The position numbers were made by a program, and so were the translations under genes. Below the pieces are notes generated by a model. It ran no database searches and was not told the DNA's origin. It saw nothing but the letters and a program-made list of their open reading frames with translations. A stretch of DNA of 64,000 nt from assembly GCA_014607495.2 (NCBI GenBank), contig CP053156.1:3968001-4032000 (forward strand), written 5' to 3'. The stretch is from Carposina sasakii. Lineage: Eukaryota > Arthropoda > Insecta > Lepidoptera > Carposinidae. Each line of letters opens with the position of its first letter. Positions within the stretch are counted from its first letter, which is position 1. Positions 12,185 to 23,684 of this stretch are shown here, piece by piece.

Positions 12185-12703
12185 TCATTTGTTCTCTGAG
12201 CTTGGTTGAGGCTCAACATCTTCAAGTGCGGATGATATCATGTTGTAAGTCTTGCTTGCAGTATTAGAGGCATGTGTTGGAAGATCAACAAGAAATCTGA
12301 AAGTAGCTTTCACTCCACTATTCCAGTAATATTTAAATAGGTAACTTATCCTATCATTTGATGGAAGAGGAGGTAGCTGAAATATATGGATGGTATTAGT
12401 ATTTATTTAGTACCTATTTACAAATACTTACAAGGAATTTGTACAGAGTGATAATACCTCATATGGTATTTGCTTCTTTAATTCACCAACATAGGGTGAC
12501 ACTCCGTTCTCAAGCTCCTCATATAATGCACTAGTTGTGGTGCTGTCCTTCCAAACACCTTTGTCGACAGAATAATATACAGCTGACCCAAGTATAGCAG
12601 ATTTCACCCCAAACCTGAAAATGGTTACATACCTAGTATAAATAGAAGTTAAGAAAAACCAAAGGAATTCGTAACAACTTTAATTACTCGCATACTTTAA
12701 CAT
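12185..12703 (-). CDS. QIL1: MICOS complex subunit MIC13/QIL1
   Basis: Three coding exons, read from high to low coordinates: 12,703-12,696 (8 nt, ATGTTAAA, donor GTATGC), 12,614-12,458 and 12,376-12,185. The joined product is about 113 residues and begins MLKFGVKSAILGSAVYYSVD, matching the hydrophobic N-terminus of MIC13, a small inner-membrane protein. The family signature continues with KGVWKDS and YWNSGVKATF. In known systems QIL1/MIC13 joins the MIC60 and MIC10 subcomplexes of the cristae-junction MICOS complex. The tiny first exon was chosen because it is in phase, has a proper donor and restores the conserved start. A family-A SINE lies about 120 bp upstream. Confidence 0.85.
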
Positions 12704-12818
12704 TATGGCGAACTTGAAGGGAAAGGTTAAGATATTATACTTTATGCCAAAGTTATTAATTAGTTACGTAAATCATGCAGCAAATGTCCATGCTGGGCAA
12801 ATGTCACAGACTAAGTAG

Positions 12819-13234
12819 TTTTTTTTTTTTTTTTTTTTTAGTTTATCCCGAAGGAAAGGCAAGGGGAACTAAGCCCATACAGCCTAATCATTGTTTAGTA
12901 AAATGTATTCTGAATTTATGATGAATGACAATGATGATGAATGGAAGCGTCGGAAAAATCCTCAAGAACAAGTGTAAAGTTAGTCAAAATGAAAAATTAT
13001 TGCAGAAACAACTTACATGCACCCATGAAGAGATCGTAATCCGGCTAAAGTTTTACTCGGCTTACCTGCGTATAAAACCATGCACACGCACTAGATTCAC
13101 ACCACAAGTAATCAAAATATAACTTATCTACCAGAAAACATCACCTTACGGACACATGCAAGCCATTTACAAATAATTTTTGATTTTCACAAGAAAATTA
13201 CACCTGCACCCTTCCAGCTTTTCCCGCCGAATCC
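12819..13234 (-). repeat. SINE-like family A, full-length copy with 12-bp target duplication
   Basis: The minus strand runs from GATTCGGCGGG to a poly(A) tail of more than 20. It is flanked by CAGACTAAGTAG at 12,807-12,818 and 13,235-13,246. This is clear retroposition evidence and fixes both ends of the family. Confidence 0.9.
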
Positions 13235-13258
13235 CAGACTAAGTAGAGTAGAGATGCT

Positions 13259-13663
13259 TTTTTTTTTTTAGTTTATCCCGAAGGAAAGGCAAGGGGAACT
13301 AAGCCCATACAGCCTAATCATTGTTTAGTAAAATGTATTCTGAATTTATGATGGATGACAATGATGATGAGTGGAAACGTCGGGAAAATCCTCAAGAACA
13401 AGTGTAAAGTTAGTCAAAATGGAAAACTATTGCAGAAACAACTTACATGCGCCCATGAAGAAATCGTAATCCGGCTAAAGTTTTACTCGGCTTACCTGCA
13501 TATAAAACCATGCACACGCACTAGATTCACATCACAAGTAAACAAAATATGACTTATCTACCAGAAAACATCACTTTACGGACACATGCAAGCCATTTAC
13601 AAACAATTTTTCATTTTCACAAGAAAATTACACCTGCACCCTTCCAGCTTTTCCCGCCGAATC
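13259..13663 (-). repeat. SINE-like family A, full-length copy inserted beside the previous one
   Basis: Flanked by GAGTAGAGATGCT at 13,246-13,258 and 13,664-13,676 (13 bp). The target site starts at the edge of the preceding copy's own target duplication. Same orientation, highly similar in sequence. Confidence 0.9.
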
Positions 13664-13929
13664 GAGTAGAGATGCTAATGTCAAAACTAGGGATGTGCCG
13701 TGCTCAGAGTAAAGCAGGGATTTGGTATCTCCTCTTATACATATACGGGTCAAAATCAGAGAGGTCAGCATTTTGGGTTTTGAAATATCTAAGAAATTAA
13801 GTTTTCTATTGAAGTAAATTAACATGTGGAATATGTTGTGTCATTTGTCATGAACCTTTCCTGTAAAGAGGCACGCACACAAATATATATTTCAGAAACT
13901 ATAACTGTTAATAATAAAAATGACAGGGT

Positions 13930-16900
13930 CTTAAATCATTTCGGGAACACTTTGAAATATTTTTTAAAATAATAATATAACCAACGCCTTTAATAATTAC
14001 CGTCATGAAATTATAATTAACCAGTCCCTCTATCGGTAAATGCTGTTATTTTTTATATTTTTACAGTAAAAAGACTTATTTTTTATATTACTCTCCATAG
14101 ATTTTCAATTAGTGTAAATTTCGTTTCAAAATTTTAATTTATTGTATACATTTGTGCAATACGTTATCAATTAATAATATAAATACAAATGTTAAAAGGT
14201 CATTTTAGGTTGTACATGCAAGATTTAACTATAACATTACTCATTAGTGATAAATTTGCAGTTTATGTGATGTTCCCGAAAATGATGGGAGTGTTCCCAA
14301 AATGTTCATCATTTACTTACGATGTACCAGCAAAATTATCGTCATTCTTTCCATGAAGTCGATCTGAAACCTTTTGGAGATTCTCATCATCAGAACTGTC
14401 TGATCCGTATACGGTGTCATAAATACTTTTCCTACTCATGTGAAGAGAACTCAGAAACTCATCATTCTTTTCTATGTCTAAATCTATAATTTCTAATGGA
14501 ACTGGACTTCCTTTATCTCTATCTTCGACTGAAAATGCCTGCAGTTTTATTTCTCACAACAATTTTGAAAACTGATACAGTAGTATGGTGACATCAGAAG
14601 CTTTCTTCCAGATAATCTTAGTTACATTCTTTAGCACTCCTCCTATACCATCCATTGGACCTTTACCATGACCTGGTTCACTGAATGTCCACGTTGAAGC
14701 AGTTATTTGCGGAAATAGTTCTATTAAGATTTTAATCCATAAGTAAATGTTAGTCCGATTTCGATATTGGGACGTGGGTCCCTCTGAAAACACGTGAAGG
14801 GTAGTAACATGTGGCCTGACACTCAATATTTTCTGCAGCGCTGATTTCAGGTGACCCCATACAGCATGAGCTTGATGGCAAATTAAATAGTTTCTAGAGA
14901 GGTATTATATTATTCTGGCATAAAAAACCCCCATGTGAATAGATAATTGACCTTTTGAAGCTCCGAATCTAATTGCTTGAATCTCTTTCGCATATTTTGT
15001 CATAAATATGGTAAATCAATTTGAATCATTAGCTCTGTTTCTTTTAAATTATCTTTAAGTTCTCTTTTGCCTTTTAAGTTATCGCTGATTCCATAAACAT
15101 GGTTTTTCATTGGAGAAATATCCGCAGCTATAGACATTTTCAAATCTTTGACTATGCTTGTAACGGTAACTTTTTTTTAGTAAGTTTGACGATTTTCTTC
15201 TCTTCTTTTGTTACTTGCCACTGAAAATATTCAATGGTATCTTCATTACTTCCTGATTCAATTTTGATCTCCTTGCATTCATCGCACAAACCAAACATAC
15301 AATCATAAGAAGTAATGTCACAGCTGTGCGCTTTTATACATTCGGATGTCGATTTGTGCGATAGCTCTCCTAGTCGGTTTAGTTTGCCAAGTTTATATTC
15401 AAAATTTTCATGCCTTACACAAAGACATGTATCTCGATCCCATTTTTTAGGTTGTCCTACCCAATAAGGCTTCTCTCTCAAAAGTGTCGAATAAGATACT
15501 CGAATTCTAGTCTCAGTACAAAATTGAGGATGCAATTTTTTTACAGTGTCTAGAAGCAACCGCTTTTGTTTATTTCCCTTGAGGCAGTCTTTCTTACCAG
15601 GGCAAATTCTGCTGATATCATCCCGCTCAAAAAACTTATGAATTTCTCCACGAATTTCATTAGCGTTTAAAAATGCTGGATGCTTCCGGTTAGATATTAA
15701 AATGTTGTCATTATTTTTATTTTGCGTAGAAATTGTTTGGTCATATTATTTAAACGATGTTTTTTTGATACGGTTGCCTCTGACGCATTTTTGAAAAGCC
15801 TCTCGCTCTTTAGAATTTTTTGGTAATTTATCAACGGTGTCTTTTAGTTGAGTTGTCAAAACTTCGCCAAATAATAGATTTTTACTGATTTCAGGAGTAA
15901 CAGAACTTCCTCTTGTTAATTCATTAACTTTGCGAGTAGGCGTATCAGCATTCTTTTGGGATACTCTTTCTGCGCGTCTTCTGTTTCTCTGTACTTTTTT
16001 TCGCAACTTATCTATAATTCTTTGTATTTTATCTTTCTGATTTTTAACAGTTCTGTAAGCCTGTGCCTTATCTTTCTTAACCAGTTTCCTTCCTGATCTC
16101 TTCCTTGACAAGCGATTATCGTTTTCTATCTCATTTTCAGAATCTGGTGGGCTGTTACCTAAAATATTTGCCATCATCTTTTTTTTCTGTCTATACTTTT
16201 GAGAATTTTTTTTCCACAACTTTCTTTGTTTCCTCTTCTGTCTTTCAGTCATATCACTAACAGTCTTAACTTTATTTTCAGCCTTCTTTCTTTGGTAATA
16301 TTCCCTATCTTTCAGTCTCTTAATCTCCCTTTGTTCAGGTGTCATTTTATCTAAAAACTTGCGTTTTCTTGCATTAGCCTTTTCACGATGTTTTTTTATA
16401 AGCTATACTGTCCTGTTTTAATCATTTTTCTGACTTCTTTTTCTTTTCATTTTTATCATTTTCCATGTTACCCGTTCTAAATGGTTCACTAAAATAAATT
16501 TTGCATTGTTATATGTTTTTAAAAGCATTAGACCGTCATTTTGCCCGAAAATTGTCATTTCAGGAACGCCCGTATCATTTCGGGAACGCCCGCGTCATTT
16601 CGAGGACGCCCGTCTAATACGAGAACGTTTCCGAAATGACCGTTCCCAAAATGACTATTTGATGAATATTTTTATATCATGCTTCACGCCGTCATATTAG
16701 ATATTGGTTTTAGAGGTTAGGATCACGTGAGCTGTAATATTTATAACAATTTAGCAAAAAGTATGCAAATTGTTGAAAAACTAATCACCAAACAGTGTTC
16801 CCGTAGTGACAGGGAATTAAAATACGCTTCCCATATATGAAATTAAAAGGTACTTACCAAAAAAATCAATATTTTTTTCCCATAAACACGACACGCGTCT

Positions 16901-17210
16901 TTTCCTTTGACTAGTAAACTTCACACTGTTGCTCGCTAACGCCACCTAGCACGTTTTGTTTTAATTACATCGACCGATATCCACCGCGTTCACTGAATGA
17001 TTTAATAAACGTCAGACAGCATTTGAATAGTCAAAATATGACGAAATTAAATTGTTGTTAATTTAATTTATACGTATATTCGTAATTTAATGATTTTCAA
17101 AGCTAATATTAAAATAATTAAAATATTAAGTCTTAATTGTAAACATTTTTGAGTTATCGCAACTATGAAACATGGTATAAGGACGCGTTCCCGGAATGAC
17201 TATTTAGACG
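13930..17210 (-). mobile_element. Decayed DNA-transposon-like unit with GTCATTTCGGGAACG repeats (ends approximate)
   Basis: The left edge carries GTCTTAAATCATTTCGGGAAC (13,930-13,948). The right edge on the other strand carries GTCTAAATAGTCATTCCGG followed by GAACGC (about 17,205 downwards). Further copies of the motif lie at about 14,270, 14,292, 16,550, 16,570, 16,590, 16,640 and 16,797. Repeated terminal and subterminal motifs around a transposase-like pseudogene suggest a DNA transposon. The exact ends and the target duplication could not be established. Confidence 0.45.
14329..16480 (-). pseudogene. Broken transposon-type ORF (basic N-terminus, Cys-rich middle, HGKGPMDGIGG motif)
   Basis: Separate minus-strand frames read in order. 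First is a lysine/arginine-rich segment at about 16,397-15,746 (REYYQRKKAENK, RKLWKKNSQKYRQKKK). A segment at about 15,680-15,152 holds FFERDDISR, VSYSTLLREKPYWVG, DRDTCLCVRHENF and CDECKE. Another at 14,826-14,554 holds FSEGPTSQYRNRT and FSEPGHGKGPMDGIGG. A last acidic exon-like piece at 14,528-14,329 ends at a GTAAGT donor. Frameshifts and stops separate the first three. I recognise the motifs as a multicopy family of uncharacterised animal proteins that behaves like a transposon, but I cannot name the superfamily. It is not a functional gene as read here. Confidence 0.6.
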
Positions 17211-17430
17211 TTTTTTGTTTAAAATCGAAAAAAATATTATCGTAAAAAAATAAAAATTATAAGTGCCTTATTATTATGTGCAGAACCTTCATTTAGAAAC
17301 AAGTATTTTAGCAATACCACGTTATTTTATTAAGAAAATCTTTGTCAGAAGCATGATTCTCACCTCTCTGATTTTGGCCCACATTTCTATGGATTAAAGT
17401 AACTTTCTCTACTCAGTCCCACTAGCATGA
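16811..17430. other. AT-rich intergenic DNA, no gene seen
   Basis: The right part of the decayed transposon and its flank. No coding frame was recognised. Confidence 0.5.
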
Positions 17431-17433
17431 AAT

Positions 17434-17500
17434 CATTTACTAAAGACAATGGCTGTATGGGCTTAGTTCCCCTTGCCTTTCCTTCGGGATAAACTAAAAA
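17434..17500 (+). repeat. SINE-like family A, truncated tail fragment
   Basis: Only the last ~70 bp plus the poly(A) tail, read on the plus strand (AAATCATTTACTAAAGACAA to TTCGGGATAAACT then A-run). Confidence 0.75.
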
Positions 17501-17507
17501 AAAAATA

Positions 17508-17911
17508 CATACGGATTCGGCGGGAAAAGCTGGAAGGGAGCGGGTGTAATTTTCTTGTGAAAATCAAAAAAATATTTGTAAATGGCTTGCATGTGTCCGT
17601 AAAGTGATGTTTTCTGGTAGATAAGTTATATTTTGATTACTTGTGATGTGAATCTAGTGCGTGTGCATGGTTTCATACGCAGGTAAGCTGAGTAAAACTT
17701 TAGCCGGAATACGATCCATGGGCCCATGTAAATTGTTTCTGCAATTATTTTTCATTTTGACTAACTTTACACTTGTTCTTGAGGATTTTCCCGACGTTTC
17801 CATTCATCACCATTATCATCCCATAAATTCAAAAATCATTTACTAAAGACAATGGCTGTATGGGCTTCGTTCCCCTTGCCTTTCCTTCGGGATAAACTTA
17901 AAAAAAAAAAT
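17508..17911 (+). repeat. SINE-like family A, full-length copy in plus orientation
   Basis: It starts about GGATTCGGCGGGAAAAGC at 17,514 and ends with TTCGGGATAAACTT and an A-run. TACATAC occurs just before it and again after the GGCCG at its far side, so it probably shares a target with the next copy. Confidence 0.8.
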
Positions 17912-17923
17912 GGCCGTACATAC

Positions 17924-18329
17924 TTTTTTTTTTGTTTAGTTTATCCCGAAGGAAAGGCAAGGGGAACTAAGCCCATACAGCCATTGTCTTTAGTAAATGA
18001 TTTCTGAATTTATGATGGATGATAATGATGATGATGAATCGAAACGTCGGGAAAATCCTCAAGAACAAGTGTAAAGTTAGTCAAAATGAAAAATTATTGC
18101 AGAAACAACTTACATCCGCCCATGAAGAGATCGTAATCCGGCTAGTTTTACTCGGCTTACCTGCGTATAAAACCATGCACACGCACTAGATTCACATCAC
18201 AAGTAATCAAAATATAGCTTATCTACCAGAAAACATCACTTTACGGACACATGCAAGCCATTTACAAATAATTTTTGATTTTCACAAGAAAATTACACCT
18301 GCACCCTTCCAGCTTTTCCCGCCGAATCC
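17924..18329 (-). repeat. SINE-like family A, full-length copy with 12-bp target duplication
   Basis: Flanked by GGCCGTACATAC at 17,912-17,923 and 18,330-18,341. It has opposite orientation to its left neighbour, so the two form a tail-to-tail pair. Confidence 0.9.
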
Positions 18330-18562
18330 GGCCGTACATACACCATGTAAGCTGTGTTTGTGATAAATAAGTAGTCTGTAGTGATAAACAATAAAAATAA
18401 AATTTGCTGCAAGTTTGCAGCAGCAGCCCGAAGTAAATAGGTATATTATTATGTGACACCATTGTGCCCGACACAACTGTGGCCATTAACAAAAATTGAA
18501 TTGAATTGAACATTCTGTGATTTTATGCAGCAGCCAGCCAGATACCAGCTAAGTGTCCGACT

Positions 18563-21389
18563 ATGTCTTCAATATTAAAGAAAATGTCTAATCCGTGGGA
18601 AATTACATGCAAGTGCATGTTAATGAAATTGAGCAAGAATTTTGATGAAGCAGAATATCACAAGGAGTATGAAATTCGAAACAGGAACATAATCCAAAAC
18701 TATCATCTAGTAAATAAAGTTATCGAAGAAGTAGATTTATCACATGATTCTGAAGACACCAAATGTATTTTAGCTTCCTTAATACTTTTACACAAAGAAT
18801 GGCAAAGTGAAGGTCCCTGGAAGAGCAAAGATTCCTCAACATATGCTGATAAGCTCAACACAAATTTTCTATTGATACATAACATCGAGTTAAATAAACT
18901 GTTGTCCAAAGGCCCTTATTCTCAAGATTTGTTTGATAAATGTTTAGAATACCTTCAACAAAAATTTAATGGTGAAGATTTTAAAAAATATCCCTCTTTA
19001 CTTGAGGTCTACATTTCGTTGATCATGGATTTAAAGGTATGTACCTAGTAGTGATTAATTCCAACCTCCACACTTAAACCTACCTGTCCCTTTCTGTATC
19101 AGCCCATTTATATGTATAATACTAGTTGGTGTAAATTTGTATCACAGATAATCAAAGTATTTAGAACAATTATAATCCTTAACAATTACGCTAATCCACA
19201 GATGCAGGCAGACACAGATAAACCTAATTAAAAGCATTTACAATCAAGAAAATTTTGTTTTTATGTCCCTAATAAATTACCTTCTGTCCTTTATAAATAA
19301 ACCTATCAAAGTACTAATAAAACATTGGAAAAGTCTGACTGCCAACACCTTCAGACAGAGAGCGATGACGAGTTGGCGATCCAAGCTGCAATGTACAGTG
19401 ATTTAAAGTGGGGACAATAACTTCCCACTTGCCACCAGATGGCAACTGGGAAAATAATTCCCGTTTGCCATCTGGGGGCAAACCATGTGGGGCGACTGGG
19501 AATAATCGCGACGCCGTCCGCGTGAGGGGGCATTGCACCCGTTCGAAGCCTGGGAGGCGGGTTGCTATATAGCCTTCCTTGATAAATGGGCTATCTAATA
19601 ATAAAAAAAAATCTCAAATTGGACCAGTAGTTCCTGAGATTACTGAGTGTTAAAAAAAAAAAACAAACAAACTTCAGCTTTATATACATAACAGTGGCTC
19701 CTGATATTTAGATGAGCGCGATCGCTAGTGCTCCACTCGATACATAAGATTACAACTTACTTGAGATGAACGAGTAGACACTGTTTTATAAACATAGTAG
19801 AATTGAAAGATATTTATAAATATAGAGAAATATAGATTGCCTATGTAATCTTCGTGGGTGGGAGTGGACTGCACCAGCCCTCCTTCGGACGAGCCGCCAG
19901 TGATATACAATAATCCACACAACTGTTCACATGGAATGGAAATGCCCATGTAATTTTTATGTAACTTTCCTACTCACCTGAACTCCAGTGTGAAACATAC
20001 AAACATTTGTAATAAGTAGCAGAAATTAGTTTGTGAACTAGTTAAAATTATTTCTCCTTTGTTTTCAGGACTACAATGTTGAAATAAATCCTGTGAGAGT
20101 TTTCCCTGCATCATTGCTTCTTGTAGATGACCACATGAATAACACTAAAATAAAAGGTCTACAGTGCACATTAGCAATATTACAATGTATGGTATGTAAT
20201 ACAAATACATACATACAGTATAAAATTATTGTTACTGACGAATGTTAGCAATATTTAATTTACTTATATCTTAAATTCCAGACTGAGGAACATTTTAAAA
20301 ACGGAAATTACTATGCGATTGTTTATGACAGCTTAAAAAGAGCCCTTATAAATAAAGATATGGAAATAACATCTTTAGTTTTAGCATCTTTACAAAAACT
20401 AATTCTTCACTTGACTATTGAAGTTAAGGTTTGTATAAAAATGGTTTTCATAATTGATATTTATTCTTAAGCTATGTATGACTGTATACATAAGCTTTTA
20501 TATTTTTACAGAGTAACATATTGGATGATGTATTTTTATTAATATTAGAAGAACTTGCAACTGAATCTAACTTGTATAGAAAAGGCAAATGTTTAAATTT
20601 TGCTACATATATCATTCAGTTACATGGTATCAATTGTAGCAAATGGAAAATTTTCAAAACAGTTGTCCTTGATACATTGGAGATATGTTGCAATGATGGT
20701 GTACATGAAATACTTTTAGAAGACTTATTGCAGGTAATTTATTTATTATTTGTTCATATTAGTGACAATGCAATTGGTAATTTCATACACTTTTTTATTT
20801 TCAGTGTTTTGCAGAGTGGATAAAACATTGTTGGTGCGGCTGGGAATTTAAATCTGATTACAAAATAATATCTGCACTTTTTAAAGTACTTTATGTCTGT
20901 AAAGACAGTCAAGTTTCCAACATACAGGACATATTGCTTACTTTGATTAATATCTCCTCAAAAGATGGTCAAGTAACTATTTTCAGTGAATTTAAAAAAG
21001 CTGTGTTAGTAATGGATGATATTGAATACTTAAATAGGGTAAAATTTATAATTAACAGGGACATGTGCATGATTAAAATATAGATTTATTAATAAAATAT
21101 GTGTTCTTTGTACTTAGTGCTAGGTAACTACTTACTTTAGCCTATCTGACATTGACTTGATAAAGATTAAATCAGTTTGAACTCTGCTAAAGTCCATACA
21201 AAGTATACTAAAGTACCTACTGAAGTCCCTTTCTTTCACATCAAATCTAAACAAGAGCATGTCAGTTACCAGACAAACTGTTAATTCAAAATACAGACTG
21301 CTGGTTTCCTGTACATTGAGCTAGATGCTGGCAATAAGCAGCTGGTGGTTTTAAATATTCTGTTAATGCCAAAGGGAATGTTATTTTAG
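18563..21389 (+). CDS. TTI2: TELO2-interacting protein 2 (TTI2)-like, HEAT/ARM-repeat protein
   Basis: Six coding exons with clean splice sites: 18,563-19,036; 20,069-20,191; 20,282-20,428; 20,512-20,733; 20,805-21,038; 21,297-21,389. All junctions are in phase and give about 430 residues. The all-helical product has the block VFPASLLLVDDHMNNTKIKG followed by LQCTLAILQC, which resembles the best-conserved stretch of TTI2. Known TTI2 acts with TTI1 and TELO2 as the TTT co-chaperone that stabilises PIK-related kinases (ATM, ATR, mTOR). The assignment rests on motif memory and overall length; another HEAT protein is possible. The last exon, found by its acceptor after CAAAATACAG, brings the stop into overlap with the convergent kinase gene. 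Confidence 0.65.
19037..20068. other. TTI2-like intron 1 with repeat debris
   Basis: Around 19,330-19,650 there is a GC-richer repeat containing GACGCCGTCCGCGTGAGGGG and TGATAAATGGGCTATCTAAT. These resemble parts of the repeats at 41,555 and 53,306. No gene is seen. Confidence 0.5.
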
Positions 21390-23684
21390 CTCAGATTTTT
21401 TTATTCCATTTAAAACTTCACATATCTTATCAATATCAGGTCTCAGATATCTGTCTGACTCTAAGCAATTCAGAGCTAATTTATATAATTGTTCTCCTGT
21501 GGTCCAATTCTTTACAGTGGAGTCTAGCAGTGGTGCAATATTACCATCCACACTATTTTCTTTAATATAATCTATTATGTGTAAACATCCATCCTTTACA
21601 TCAACAATACATTTAAGGCCTGTGATTACTTCTAGCAATACAACTCCATAACTATAGATGTCATTTTTTTGTGTCACTGCACCCTTTCTGGCTTCAGGTG
21701 ATAAATATGCCTCTGTTCCGCTGTTGAAATGTCCGACAAATGTTGAATCACATTGCTTGGTTAATCCAAAGTCACATAGCTGAAACATTATTAATTTTAT
21801 TTAGATAATTATTAACTACTTATTCCAAACATGATAATGAATAAAAAATAAGTTGATAGTAACTCTCACCTTTGGAACACAGTCTTTAGTCAGAAGAATG
21901 TTGGCACTTTTCACATCACCATGCACAAAATAAGTATTTTTTGAACTACTATTTTGAGAATCTGTAGGGTTCCTATAACCATTCTCAACATAATTTCGTT
22001 TATTACTTTTATGAAGATATTGCAAGCCTTCAGCTGTGCCTAGCATTATGTTCAGTCTCTGCTGCTCTTCTAAGACTTTTAATGCTAATTTATCTAGCAG
22101 TGAACCTCCTTCTACATATTCACATATAATACATAACACTGTATCTGTTGAGACACCTATTATGGGTACAATATTTTTATGCTTAAATTGTGATAAGTGT
22201 TTTACTTCTGAATTAAACATCTGTATTGCCATATCCATTTTTACATTAAAAACATTGCCATTACCAGTTCTTTTTATGGCTAAAGCACCATATTTATTAT
22301 GATAACCAACAAATACCTCCCCAAATCCACCACTTCCTATTTTACCAATAATGCCATTGTCTGTTTTTTCTGGTATTTCTGCAAAACTATTTGTTATTGC
22401 TTCTAGTTCTGAATAATCAAATTGTATTAAAGAAGCATCTTCAAGAATAATATTATCAATGTTTATACTTAATGGAATGTCAATATTTGGAAATGAAGTC
22501 TGGTAATTCTCATCATTAATGTTTTTGTCTTCTGAGATTGGTACATTCATATTAATCATGTCATTGTTGTGTGATTTGTTGTTAAGTAGTGCACTAAGAT
22601 CTGGTATATTCATGGATATCTCTTCATTGTAATTAGACTGCATCTGGGCTGTTGGTTTATCTGGATCTAAATAATCTTGTGAATTATTTAAAGAGGATTG
22701 CACTCTTTCAGTAGTAGGATCATAATGCATTGGACCATTAGCAGGATCTTGGTTAATACTGTTGGAATTGTTTATGGCATTCAGTAATTTTGTAATACTT
22801 GTATCAATAGGGGCTGCAGGTCCATCTGCCGGCCGAGTGGGTCTAGGTTCTGTAAGTTAAAATAATAATACTGTATACAACTCGGGATTTATAAATCATT
22901 TCCAACTTTCAGAAGAGAAGTTTTAACTAAATCATTCAACAGAAATTTAACCAGAGACTTATAGGATTAATTTTATATTACTACCAATTCTATAATAATC
23001 TAGTTTGTTATTTATTACTCAGAAACTATTAGTATTTAGATGACACTAGTGGACACCTGCAACTCTGTCCGCATGGACTGCAGAAAAAACTATAAACAAA
23101 ATTATCCGAGATAAAAACATTTTACTGTGAAAAGTAGCCTATATATTAAGTGGGACCTGTCACAATATATTCCTGAAAACTGTATTGAAATATGTCCAGC
23201 CGTTTCTGAGATTAGTGTGCACAAACATTGATCCCTTTCAATTTTATTATATGTATAGATTACCAACCAGCAAGTAAATGTGCTAAGTGATCAGCAGCTC
23301 TAAAGAGTTCAGCCTTAACTAGAATATCCTTTAAGGTGGAAACAGTGGGTCTTATGCGGCCTGAGGTACTCCATTCATCAAACAGTATCTGAGTGCATGT
23401 TTTACCTGTGTCCTTAGCATAGTTTTGAATAGTTCTGTAGGCAAACAAGACACAATTAGTTTAGAGTGGCTGGTATTTAGTCGAATTCAGAAATTTTTAA
23501 TATGGTCAAATTTCGCTACTCACATCATATGGTCATTGTTGTATTTATGTTCGAATACATCACTTTGTGGGTTTTTTGGTATTAAGTTCATAACTTTTTT
23601 CCATGAGTCGTAAATTTCTAAAATATCAATAATGCCTGATAAATATCCTGGGGGCATTTTTCGTAACTCTAAATTAGGATCCAT
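21381..23684 (-). CDS. pll: Pelle/IRAK4-type serine/threonine kinase with N-terminal death domain
   Basis: Four coding exons, high to low: about 23,684-23,527, 23,436-23,268, 22,850-21,870 and 21,780-21,381. The first two encode a death domain (MPPGYLSGIIDILEIYDSW ... ELFRAADHLAHLLAG). A Ser/Asn-rich linker follows, then a kinase domain: the FDYSELEAITNSF helix typical of IRAKs, glycine loop GKIGSGGFGEVF, catalytic lysine in ALAIKRT, catalytic loop HGDVKSANILL (HGD instead of HRD, an IRAK/Pelle trait), DFG in LCDFGLTKQ, and SPEA in place of APE. The family transmits Toll-receptor signals from MyD88 in innate immunity and dorsoventral patterning. The start at MDPNLELRKMPPG is the first in-frame ATG; an upstream exon cannot be excluded. 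A Helitron-like copy ends close to the second exon's donor. Confidence 0.9.
23046..23259 (-). mobile_element. Helitron-like non-autonomous copy in the kinase gene
   Basis: On the minus strand it runs from TCTATACATATAATAAAATT to a diverged hairpin and CTAG/T. It is shortened internally. It starts within about 10 bp of the donor of the second coding exon (GCTG|GTTGGT). Confidence 0.55.

Noticed and set aside
16506..16700. 64-aa ORF with ERPRHFEDARLIRERF
   Set aside because: It is the translation of the repeated TCATTTCGGGAACGCCCG motif, not a protein gene.
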